NCBI GenBank assembly: GCA_016713925.1 | Contig: JADJOH010000007.1 | Location: forward strand, 483,501-547,500 | From: Bacteroidota bacterium | Lineage (GTDB): Bacteria > Bacteroidota > Bacteroidia > AKYH767-A > OLB10 | Direction: 5' to 3' | DNA length: 64,000 bases | In this document: positions 55,617 to 64,000 of the stretch, one piece after another | Layout: each line of letters starts with the position of its first letter | How positions within the stretch are numbered: position 1 is the first letter of the stretch | Program-made: the position numbers and the translations under genes | The notes under the pieces: generated by a model | Database searches by the model: none | What the model was told of the DNA's origin: nothing | Seen by the model: only the letters and a program-made list of their open reading frames with translations

Positions 55617-58600
55617 ATGACAAAATTTTCCCACTTACACGTCCATACGCAGTTCTCGCTGCTTGATGGAGCCGCAGATATTTCTAAACTGTATAAAAAA
55701 GCAGTGGAGGATAAAATGCCTGCATTGGCTATCACTGATCATGGAAATATGTTCGGGGCTTTCAAATTTGTAGCCGAAGCCTCAAAGTACAATACAAAGG
55801 AAAATCCGGACACCATTAAGCCCATTGTGGGTTGCGAATTTTATATGGTTGAGTCTCGCCACAAGCAACAGTTTACACGAGATGAACGGGATGTCAGGTA
55901 TCATCAATTATTACTGGCAAAGAATGCAGAGGGCTATAGTAATCTTATCAAACTTTGTTCTCTTGGATATATTGAAGGTTTATATGGAAAGTATCCTCGT
56001 GTTGATAAGGAACTTTTATTGCAGCATTATAAAGGACTGATTGCTACCACTTGTTGCTTGGGCGCCATAGTTCCAAAGACAATCATTAAAAAGGAGAAGC
56101 TGCAGCTGAGGAAGAATTTAAATGGTGGCTGGATATTTTCGGAGAGGATTATTATATCGAATTGCAACGTCATGATATTCCGGAGCAGAAGAAAGTAAAT
56201 GAAGTACTTCTTGGTTTCGCAAAGAAGTACAATGTAAAGATGATTGCTTCAAATGATTCGCACTATGTGAATCAGGATGATTATAATGCTCATGATATTT
56301 TGCTATGCATCAACACCGGTGAGAAGCAAAGTACGCCAACGATGAAGGAATTCGCCGATGATGATATGTCGACGAGAGGAAAGCGTTTTGCCTTTTATAA
56401 TGATCAGTTTTATTTCAAGACGACAAAGGAGATGTCAGCACTTTTTTCTGATATTCCCGAAGCCATTGATAACACGAATGAAATTGTAGGCAAAATTGAA
56501 ACGTTGCGTTTGAAGCAGGATATTCTTTTGCCAAATTTCCAGGTGCCTGCTGAGTTTACATCACAGGATGAATACCTGCATCATCTCACTTATACCGGTG
56601 CGTTGCAACGGTATGGACAAATTACTCCTGAAATTGAAGAACGCCTTAATTTCGAGTTGTTCACGATTAAGACAATGGGTTTTGCCGGTTACTTTTTGAT
56701 TGTAGCAGATTTCATCAGGGCCGGTCGTGATATCGGTGTTTTTATAGGTCCGGGAAGGGGATCAGCGGCCGGTTCTGCGGTTGCCTATTGTACCGGGATT
56801 ACCAATATAGATCCGATTAAGTATAAATTGCTGTTTGAGCGTTTTTTGAATCCGGATAGAAAGAGTATGCCTGATATTGATACAGATTTTGATGACGATG
56901 GTCGTCAGAAAGTGATTGATTATGTCGTGCAGAAATACGGCCGGAATCAGGTGGCGCAAATTGTTACTTATGGAACGATGGCGGCAAAGATGAGTATTAA
57001 GGATGTTGCCCGCGTATTAGATCTTCCATTACCTGATTCAAATGCTCTCGCAAAATTAGTTCCTGAACGTCCGGGAATTGAATTGAATCGTGTGTTGAAA
57101 GCACCGATAGATGGAGAAAAAAGTCTGAAAGAGAAAGAAGGTTTGAACAGCGATGAGATTGAACAGGTTAAGCAATTGCGTGAGATATTAAACGGAAAGG
57201 ATATTCGTTCTCAGGTGCTGCATGAAGCCATGGTGCTGGAAGGTTCAGTCCGGAATACAGGTATTCATGCCGCGGGAATTATCATCGCCCCTAAAGATCT
57301 GAAGGAAATTATTCCTGTGGCCACCTCTAAGGAAACAGAATTGTTAATTACACAGTTTGATGGTCGTGTGATTGAAGACGCAGGTGTAATCAAAATGGAT
57401 TTTCTGGGTTTGAAAACGCTTACCATTATTAAAGATGCTTTGGAGTTAATTCATCAGAATCATGGTGTGCAAATTGATATTGATAAAATTCCACTCGATG
57501 ATCCATTGACATTTGAATTGTATCAGAAGGGCGAAACGAATGGAACTTTTCAGTTTGAGTCCCTGGGAATGCAGAAGTATCTCAAAGATCTGAAGCCGGA
57601 TAAACTCGAGGATTTGATCGCGATGAATGCGTTGTTTCGTCCGGGACCTCTGGCATATATTCCCAATTTCATAGCGCGTAAACACGGTCGCGAAGCGGTG
57701 GTATACGATTTACCGGCAATGGAGGAGTATCTGGAAGAAACCTACGGTATCACCGTTTATCAGGAGCAGGTAATGCTATTGTCCCAGAAACTGGCAGGCT
57801 TTTCTAAAGGAGAAGCGGATACACTGCGAAAGGCAATGGGTAAAAAGCAGAAGGATATCCTTGATAAAATGAAGGGTAAGTTCATGGAGGGTTGTGAGAA
57901 GAACGGTCATGATTTAAAAATTTGTGATAAAGTCTGGAAAGATTGGGAATCGTTCGCATCTTACGCCTTTAATAAATCACATTCCACTTGCTATGCTTTT
58001 GTTGCTTTTCAAACTTCTTACCTGAAAGCACATTATCCGGGTGAGTACATGTCTTCTGTACTAACCCATAATCTCGGTCAGTTAGAGAAGGTAACTTTCT
58101 TTATGGAAGAGTGCAGACGAATGGGTGTACCCGTCCTCGGTCCGGATATCAATGAGTCGCAGTATAATTTCAGTGTAAATAAATCAGGGCAAATCCGGTT
58201 TGGATTAGGTGCAGTAAAAGGAGTGGGGGAGCAGGCGATTATTTCGGTTATCCGTGAACGTGAGTTGGATGGACCTTTTAAATCCGTTTTTGACCTTACG
58301 CAAAGGGTTTCAGGAAAAGCAGTGAATAAACGTTGTCTGGAAAGTCTGGCACAAGCCGGTGCACTTGATTGTTTCGAAGGCGTTCATCGTGCGCAATATT
58401 TCTACATCGATCCTAGAGATGGAATAAATGGATTGGAAAAGGCGGTACGGTTTGGAAATGCAGCAACTCTACAGGCCAACAGTCAGCAACAAAGCTTGTT
58501 CGGTGATTCCTTGGTAGAAGAAATTACGCAGCCGGCTTTATCAAAATGTGAGCCCTGGAGTAAGCTGGAAGCCTTAGGAAAGGAAAAGGAGGTCATCGGC

Positions 58601-59215
58601 TTTTATATTTCCGGGCATCCGCTCGATGATTTCAAGTTTGAAATAAAAAACTTTTGCTCCCATACGATTGATGATTTGATAACGGGTGAAGGGCTGAAAC
58701 TGTTGCGGGGACGTGATATTGCTTTTGCGGGAATCATCACCTTGGTGAATCATCGTATGAGTAAAGCAGGAAAGCCCTTTGGAAGTTTCACCATTGAAGA
58801 TCTTAGTGGAAGTATGGAAATTGCCCTGTTTGGCGAAGATTATGGCAAGTTGAAGCAATATCTGGAGCCGGAGAGCCTGGTTTTCATTAAAGCGAAAGTG
58901 CAGAACCGCTTTAAGAAGGAAGATGAATTTGAATTGAAGCCCTATGCGATGCATTATCTCACGGATATAGGTGACAAGATGTCAAAGGAACTGGTGGTTC
59001 ATATGAAACTAATACATCTGAACGCGTCAATAGGTAGTGCATTACAGGACTTACTCAGTCAGCATCAGGGTGGTACGCCGGTTCGATTCAAAATATATGA
59101 TGACGAGAAAAGGTGGCAGTTACCCTTTCATAGTAAGTCTATAAAAGTGAAGATCAATAATCCGCTGATTGAGCAAATCGTTAAAATCACGAATGGTGAT
59201 GTCACACTTCAGTGA
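55617..59215 (+). pseudogene. dnaE: DNA polymerase III subunit alpha, frameshifted by one base
   Basis: The first ~158 residues carry the PHP domain (HLHVHTQFSLLDGAADI, TDHGNMFGAF). The frame then turns to nonsense near 56092 while the next frame continues as GEAAAEEEFKWWLDIFGEDY and on through the polymerase domain (PGRGSAAGSAVAYCTGI, PDIDTDFDDDGRQKV with catalytic Asp residues) and an OB-fold C-terminus. One A is missing from a run of five at 56088-56092. Restored length is about 1,199 residues. Since this is the essential replicase, the break is most likely a sequence error rather than a pseudogene. Confidence 0.96.
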
Positions 59216-59287
59216 CAGAATGGCAGAATCAGGAGAAGGAACAATATTTGTCAATACAAACGTTCAATAAATAAAAAAAATAAAATC

Positions 59288-59605
59288 ATGGCATTAGAAT
59301 TAACAGATCAGAACTTTGACGAACTAGTTCTGAAATCAGACAAACCGGTATTAGTGGATTTCTGGGCAGAGTGGTGTGGACCTTGCAGAATGGTAGGACC
59401 ATTTGTTGAAGAAATCGCAAAGGAATACGAAGGTAAAGCAGTGGTTGGTAAATTAAATGTTGACCATAATCCTAATATTTCTATGCAGTTTGGTATTCGC
59501 AATATACCGGCATTATTATTCTTCAAAGGCGGACAAGTGGTAGATAAGCAAGTGGGTGCGGCACCTAAATCTGTATTGGCAGGAAAGCTTGATGCGCAGA
59601 TGTAA
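59288..59605 (+). CDS. trxA: Thioredoxin
   Basis: 105 residues with the active site WAEWCGPCRMVG and the cis-Pro loop RNIPALLFF. It reduces protein disulfides in the cytoplasm, with thioredoxin reductase. No signal peptide. It lies 72 bp after dnaE, probably in the same transcript. Confidence 0.97.
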   Translation: MALELTDQNFDELVLKSDKPVLVDFWAEWCGPCRMVGPFVEEIAKEYEGKAVVGKLNVDHNPNISMQFGIRNIPALLFFKGGQVVDKQVGAAPKSVLAGKLDAQM

Positions 59606-59759
59606 AAGCCAATCATTAAATTAAAAAGGAGTTTTGAATTGAATAAATAAAAGTGCGTTGATGGTTTGAGCGATTCGTAGCCGGTCATGTTCTTGCAATG
59701 TGCAACAGAATGTTGTTCTTTGCGTTTAAGACAAGACCGGTTACAATCATTTTATAGAG

Positions 59760-60679
59760 ATGGCAATAAATCCCCAGGAATACCAACAAGTTACTCATCT
59801 CGAGTTAATCGCTCGTCAAGTGGTGGAAGGTTTTATTACCGGGCTACATAAAAGTCCATTCCATGGATTTTCGGTGGAATTTGCTGAACACAGGATTTAT
59901 AATACCGGTGAACCCACACGACATATCGATTGGAAGTTATACGGCCGGACTGACAAACTTTTTACCAAGCGATATGAAGAAGAAACCAATCTGCGTTGTC
60001 AGTTAGTGGTGGATAATTCAGCATCAATGCATTTTCCTGAATTTGATAAAAGGCATCCCGAAATCCTTAATAAAATCACCTTTTCATCTCATTGTGCAGC
60101 AGCAATTATACAGTTACTAAAAATGCAACGCGATGCTGCCGGATTAAGTATTTTTTCCGACAAAGTCGAAGTAAGTACAGCAGCAAGAAGTAGCAGCGTT
60201 CATCATAAATTGCTTATTCATAAACTGGAGGAAGCCATTGCATCCAAAGGCAGTACTTCTACAGCTCTGGCCAATGCCTTGCATCAGATAGCAGAGAATA
60301 TCCATAAACGTTCACTTGTAATCATTTTTAGCGATATGTTCGAGAATAATTCCGATGCGAAAGAATTGTTCAGTGCATTGCAGCATTTACGTTACAATAA
60401 ACACGAAGTAATACTTTTTCATGTCGTTGATAAACGACTGGAGTTGGATTTTAATTTTGAGAATCGACCCTATCAGTTTATTGATGTGGAAAGCGGGCAG
60501 GAAGTAAAAGTCCATGCCGCACAAGTACGTGAGGCCTATCTTAAGAGTATGGATGCTTTTAGAAAGGAATTGACTCTGAAATGTGCTCAATACCGCATCG
60601 ATTTTGTCGAGGCTGATGTAAATAAGGGCTACAAGCAAGTGCTGATGCCTTATTTGCAAAAAGAGGAAAGATGTTTTAG
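59760..60679 (+). pseudogene. DUF58-family protein, frameshifted at its last codons
   Basis: The DUF58 signature is complete: a membrane-proximal segment HKSPFHGFSVEFAEHRIYNTGEPTRHIDWKLYGRT, then a von Willebrand-like domain with DNSASMHFP and IIFSDMFENNSDAKELF. Family members end shortly after GYKQVLMPYLQKR. Here a run of five A at 60658-60662 carries the read into the repeat DNA for 64 more residues. One more A gives QKRGKMF then a stop at 60677-60679, the typical end. I therefore trim the gene to 60679 (about 306 residues). DUF58 proteins often accompany MoxR ATPases; none is next to it. Confidence 0.85.
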
Positions 60680-60740
60680 TCTTCCTATAACCCATTCTAT
60701 AACCGCGATAAATGTAGCAGCAGCCGCGAGAACCGTAGCC

Positions 60741-60786
60741 GCGATAACCGTAGGCGCGTTACATGTAACGCGCCTACTGTTATCGC
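60741..60786. repeat. 46-bp near-perfect palindrome
   Basis: A 28-bp perfect palindrome centred on ACATGT (60750-60777) flanked by GCGATAAC / GTTATCGC with a single C/T mismatch. It would extrude a long hairpin. On its left GTAGCCGCG words repeat in the opposite sense to CGCGGCTAC on the right. Confidence 0.9.
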
Positions 60787-60898
60787 AAAACAGCATTCGA
60801 TCATGTAACACGGCTACTGTTATCGCAAAAACAACATTCGATCATGTAACGCGGCTACATTTCTCTCAATAACAGCATTCGATCATGTAACGCGGCCA
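60762..60898. repeat. 41-bp tandem array, 4 units
   Basis: Copies start with CATGTAACGCGGCTAC (or a variant) at 60762, 60802, 60843 and 60884, periods 40, 41 and 41; each continues TGTTATCGCAAAACA-GCATTCGAT or a decayed form. There are no unique spacers. The array is intergenic if the DUF58 stop is at 60679. Confidence 0.88.
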
Positions 60899-61035
60899 CT
60901 TGTTGAGAAAATCAGTTTTTATTAGGATTTTAAAGAACATTTAAAGCTCTTAAAGTTATTTTTAAGAATCAGGTTTGATAGTGCACCTTCAGTATTGATC
61001 AGATTTAATAGATTTACTCCTTCAAATCAATCATC

Positions 61036-62241
61036 TTGCTGAATCTGTACCGACAGTCGTTTTCGAATTTGCAGCGTAATATCTGGATTCTCGCTATTGT
61101 AATGTTCATCAATAGGAGTGGTTCAATGGTATTGCTTTTCACATCGCTGTACATGACCAATGTATTGCACTTTTCAATTGGTAATGCCGGCACAGTAATG
61201 AGTCTGTATGGAATAGGAAGTGTGTTAGGTAGCTATGCCGGCGGATGGCTGACCGACAGAAAGAACTATTTTGACATCATGGTATTGTCGCTTATTGTAA
61301 GTGGATTGGTTTTACTTAATTTATTATGGGTTACATCAATAGTTGGATTAGGTATCGTTATCTTTTTATATGCATTTGCGGCTGATATGTTCCGGCCGGC
61401 CAATTCAAAAGCAATTGCGGTATATAGCGATAGCAGTAATCGAACCAGATCAGTTTCATTGGTCAGATTGGCGGTCAATTTGGGATTTACTGTGGGGCCC
61501 GCTGCAGGTGGGTTTATTGCGATGTATCTTGGATATAAATGGTTGTTTGTTATTGATGCCGTCACCACGTTTGGTGCAGCTGTACTGCTTTATGTCTATT
61601 TGCCAAGAAAGGAATCTCCACATTCCAGCCAATCCTCCGAAGTGTTAAATGATTCCAGTACATCTGCGTATAGGGATCGCCGTTATTTACTTTTCATTTT
61701 CCTTGTGGCCTTATACGGGACGTGTTTCTTCCAGATATTCGCCAGTATTCCCCAGTATTTCAGTAAAATTTGTCATTACAATGAAGATGTTATCGGACTG
61801 TTAATGGCTCTTAATGGGCTACTGGTCGTATTAATAGAAATGCCACTGATTTTAAAACTGGAAAAAAGTAAGAAGATATTTCATTTTATCATAGTGGGGA
61901 CATTCCTTTTACCGCTTTGCTTTTTAATGCTGCAGTATGGAAAAGGATGGATGATATGGGCCATATTTTATACAGTAACCATAACCTTATCAGAGATTTT
62001 CACAATGCCATTTATGATGAACTATGCGTTGTCCAGACCTCCAAAGGAACGACAAGGTCAGTATTCTGCATTGTATTCTATTTCATTTGGTATTGCCAAT
62101 ATTGCTGCACCCGTCATCGGGTTGGGAATAGCCAATCAATATGGATTTGATAGCATGTTTTCCCTACTCATCGCATTGAGCACGCTAACCGGAATTGGTT
62201 TTATCGGTTTAGCCAGAAGGGAGGCGATTGGAAAAGGATAG
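61036..62241 (+). CDS. MFS transporter
   Basis: 401 residues with twelve predicted helices; the conserved A-loop is GIGSVLGSYAGGWLTDRKNYFDIM. Drug/H+ antiporter or sugar-type MFS proteins have this. The start is uncertain: no ATG precedes the homologous N-terminus (LNLYRQSFSNLQRNIW...), so I use TTG at 61036. It converges with the FkbM gene 8 bp away. Substrate unknown. Confidence 0.85.
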   Translation: MLNLYRQSFSNLQRNIWILAIVMFINRSGSMVLLFTSLYMTNVLHFSIGNAGTVMSLYGIGSVLGSYAGGWLTDRKNYFDIMVLSLIVSGLVLLNLLWVTSIVGLGIVIFLYAFAADMFRPANSKAIAVYSDSSNRTRSVSLVRLAVNLGFTVGPAAGGFIAMYLGYKWLFVIDAVTTFGAAVLLYVYLPRKESPHSSQSSEVLNDSSTSAYRDRRYLLFIFLVALYGTCFFQIFASIPQYFSKICHYNEDVIGLLMALNGLLVVLIEMPLILKLEKSKKIFHFIIVGTFLLPLCFLMLQYGKGWMIWAIFYTVTITLSEIFTMPFMMNYALSRPPKERQGQYSALYSISFGIANIAAPVIGLGIANQYGFDSMFSLLIALSTLTGIGFIGLARREAIGKG

Positions 62242-62249
62242 TCAGTTTT

Positions 62250-63058
62250 TCAGGCTCTTTTTTTTGCTTTTTCCTGTGCGGAAATTTGCTCGAAAACATC
62301 GTTTCTCACAAAGAGTCTTTTGAACATGTCCGTGGAGTGTGCAATTTTGTATCCGTTGTCGAGTAGTAATTCGGATGATTTTTTTATCCTCTTTAAATAA
62401 TCAAGACCTTTACAATGGTATACTTCATCATATTCTACCAAAATTATCTTGATGTCGAGTTTGTCTTCAACAATTGTTTCTATCACTTTATATTCAGCAC
62501 CTTCAATTTCGAGTTTTAACAGATCAATAGAGGTATGGCCTTGAGACTTCATGATATTCGACAACCTGTCAACGGGTACTTCAATATATTCGCCATGTTC
62601 CTTGAAGAGTTCTATAGAATGAGATACATAGTAGTCTCCAATGTTTGGTTTGTAAAATTTAATCATAGTGGCCTCAGTCCACACACCCAGTTCAATGAAT
62701 TTCAATTTTGAAAGCTGATCCTTTTTGATGCGATAAGTAAACTTGGTCTCTAAATTATTCAGTGATAAACTTTCGTGATTTTCTATTTTACTTTTCAAAA
62801 GATTAAAATGATTGATGCCCTCAGGTGCAGGATCAAGGATGACCACATCGCAACCGAAATGGTGCACCAATTCAGTGTCGAAGGAAATGTCTTCTCCGGC
62901 ACCCACGCAATAGCATAAAGAAGAGGAGTTAAGGAAATTTTCAGGAATAAAATATCCATGAACTTTTGTTCCTAGTTGAATGATATCCCTTAAAGGAGTA
63001 AGATTAGACTTCGGATGGATTTTTAAAATTCTCTTGGTCAGATTTTTAATCGTTGCAT
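62250..63058 (-). pseudogene. FkbM-family methyltransferase, frameshifted near its start
   Basis: The body has the FkbM SAM-binding core: YCVGAGEDISFDTEL, then ELGVWTEATMIKF, and DLLKLEIEGAEYKVIE, which is the family signature. Upstream of a GTG at 62906 the frame stays homologous (LRDIIQLGTKVHGYFIPENF) but has no ATG. A different frame supplies ATG at 63058 (MQRLK then NLTKRILKIHPK after the shift), joined by adding one A in the run of five at 63043-63047. Corrected length is about 269 residues. The family O-methylates sugars of polysaccharides and antibiotics. Confidence 0.8.
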
Positions 63059-63453
63059 TTCTATTGGGTTTGATTAAGCCGTTGCGATCCTCCTACGAAA
63101 ATTTGGGCTTTTGGTTGTGGTTTTAGAGGATTTGCTGAATATTTTTAAGCGTAGCACAAAGCTATCTAATTTATGAATTTACCCAAATAATTGATATTCT
63201 AATCTTTGGGTAATTATATTGAACGGATGGTGTTGAAAATTAATTATATGTACCATCGGCAAGGAGTTCAGAGATGAATAATATATTCCAGCTATTGAAA
63301 CCAATCACCTAATGGTAAGGTTCAATCATGGAGCTTTTAATGTCTTTGTAAATTTAAAACGATTATGCTGTTGATAGCTTTTGAAAGGGAGGAATGTCGG
63401 ACTTAACAATTATTTAATACCTTTAGACCACAAACAATTAAACCTCCTTCCTT
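63059..63453. other. Non-coding gap, 395 bp
   Basis: No convincing gene or repeat. A weak TACCTTTA (63418-63425) lies about 30 nt before the downstream start and may be the -7 box of the following gene. Confidence 0.45.
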
Positions 63454-64000
63454 GTGATAAAAAAATTACAGAAAATTGTATTCCTGGTGGTATTATTATG
63501 TGGTTCTGACATAAAGGCACAGGTTATAATTAATGAATATTCCGCATCGAATCTTACACAATTTGTTGATAATCACTCTGATTATGAAGATTGGATCGAG
63601 TTGTACAACACGGCTCCATTTCCTATGCCGTTGGGTGGATTCCATCTGAGTGATGATTCTACCAATATTTTAAAATACACCATCCCTGCAGCTGTGGTCG
63701 TACCTGCCAACGGTTTTGTGAGGTTTTGGTGCTCCGGCCGTGATAATTATTCAACCAATAATTATCATACAAATTTCAGATTGACACAAACTAAGAACAG
63801 TAAGGAACAAATTGTTTTTTCAGATCCGACCGGAATAGTGTTAGACAGTTTATCCTTAAATAAAACACAAGTTGGACATTCCCGCGGAAGAACTACAGAT
63901 GGGGCCGGTACCTGGAGTATTTTTACGAATCCCTCACCGAATACTTCCAATAACTTTTCTACTCCTTATTCAAGATATGCTGACAAACCGGATTTTTCCG
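63454..64000 (+). CDS. Secreted lamin-tail-domain (LTD) protein, 5' part only
   Basis: Starts at GTG 63454 (VIKKLQKIVFLVVLLCGSDI, a signal peptide) and is open to the right edge. Mature sequence begins QVIINEYSASNLTQFVDNHS then DYEDWIELYNTAP, the LTD entry motif, followed by LGGFHLSDDSTNILKYTIP and GFVRFWCSGRDN. LTD domains occur in bacterial extracellular and cell-surface proteins, often ahead of CotH or nuclease domains. No ATG is available for the start; the GTG is the only codon before the signal sequence in frame. The remainder is beyond the window. Confidence 0.82.
   Translation, partial: MIKKLQKIVFLVVLLCGSDIKAQVIINEYSASNLTQFVDNHSDYEDWIELYNTAPFPMPLGGFHLSDDSTNILKYTIPAAVVVPANGFVRFWCSGRDNYSTNNYHTNFRLTQTKNSKEQIVFSDPTGIVLDSLSLNKTQVGHSRGRTTDGAGTWSIFTNPSPNTSNNFSTPYSRYADKPDFS

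Noticed and set aside
55617..59215. Split dnaE as two real genes or an intein
   Set aside because: The two frames overlap and join precisely at an A-run with no extra sequence; there are no intein motifs.
60680..60872. A 64-residue repeat-encoded tail on the DUF58 protein
   Set aside because: The extension starts exactly where one missing A would otherwise give the family-typical end QKRGKMF and stop. The tail is translation of palindromic repeat DNA.
60762..60898. CRISPR array
   Set aside because: The units are contiguous 40-41 bp repeats with no variable spacers, and no cas gene is present.

Overview
The window is a chromosomal segment from a member of the Bacteroidota, probably an environmental lineage near Sphingobacteriales/Chitinophagales; I cannot place it further. 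The signs are TAnnTTTG promoter boxes instead of a -10/-35 pair, secreted proteins with type IX secretion (T9SS) sorting tails, SprB-type repeats, an E1 alpha/beta fusion dehydrogenase, and the gene order rsfS-ftsH-LUD-DUF2007-cdsA with birA divergent. There is no prophage, insertion sequence, CRISPR array or defence island; the gene content is largely core metabolism plus a cell-surface programme.

Layout. 1-0.8 kb: the end of a secreted beta-helix protein. 0.9-4.3 kb: an ABC permease, a small cysteine-pair secreted protein, a YjjG-like phosphatase and a membrane protein. 4.5-10.0 kb: a tightly coupled minus-strand operon (deacetylase-like, AAC(3)-like acyltransferase, second deacetylase-like, FemAB-like GNAT, SDR, upp) that looks like a surface-glycan modification module. 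10-12.7 kb: radC, rpsT, tRNA-Glu, dihydrolipoyl acyltransferase E2; its partner E1 lies at 24-26 kb. 12.9-19.6 kb: an ECF sigma factor and a membrane protein, outer-membrane and periplasmic proteins of unknown role, a kinase-like protein, an O-methyltransferase and a TPR protein. 19.6-29 kb: a GlmU-like protein, lon, a FeoB-associated peptide, E1, a membrane patatin, cdsA. 29-37 kb: the ftsH cluster, birA, pyrE, Nudix, NlpC/P60, thiolase. 37.7-44.4 kb: a giant 17-unit SprB-repeat protein. 45-51.6 kb: DEAD-box helicase, guaA, a lipoprotein, rimM, rpsP. 51.7-64 kb: M14 peptidase, a T9SS repeat protein, dnaE, trxA, DUF58, MFS transporter, FkbM methyltransferase and the start of a lamin-tail-domain protein.

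Two things stand out. First, the spaces between genes hold an unusual population of short tandem arrays: degenerate 7-mers of the form GCTWCCG, 8-mers such as TTTTCAAA and ATTCGTAC, a 28-bp array, a compound (CA)20(CT)16 microsatellite, and a 41-bp array led by a 46-bp palindrome. Bipartite hairpins sit among these words. Three of them (two are identical 58-bp copies 20 kb apart) share an outer clamp TGAAGC/GCTTCA and an asymmetric AGA/AC internal loop around unrelated inner stems. I know of no named element with this architecture, and it is my best candidate for something undescribed.

Second, at least six genes (dnaE, rsfS, the SprB-repeat gene twice, a glmU-like gene, a DUF58 gene, an fkbM-type gene) are broken by a single-base gain or loss inside a mononucleotide run, and the LUD gene has an in-frame amber at codon 3. 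Because dnaE is essential and adjusting one base in each run restores a family-typical protein, residual sequencing or assembly error is the simplest reading. I give the restored gene extents.
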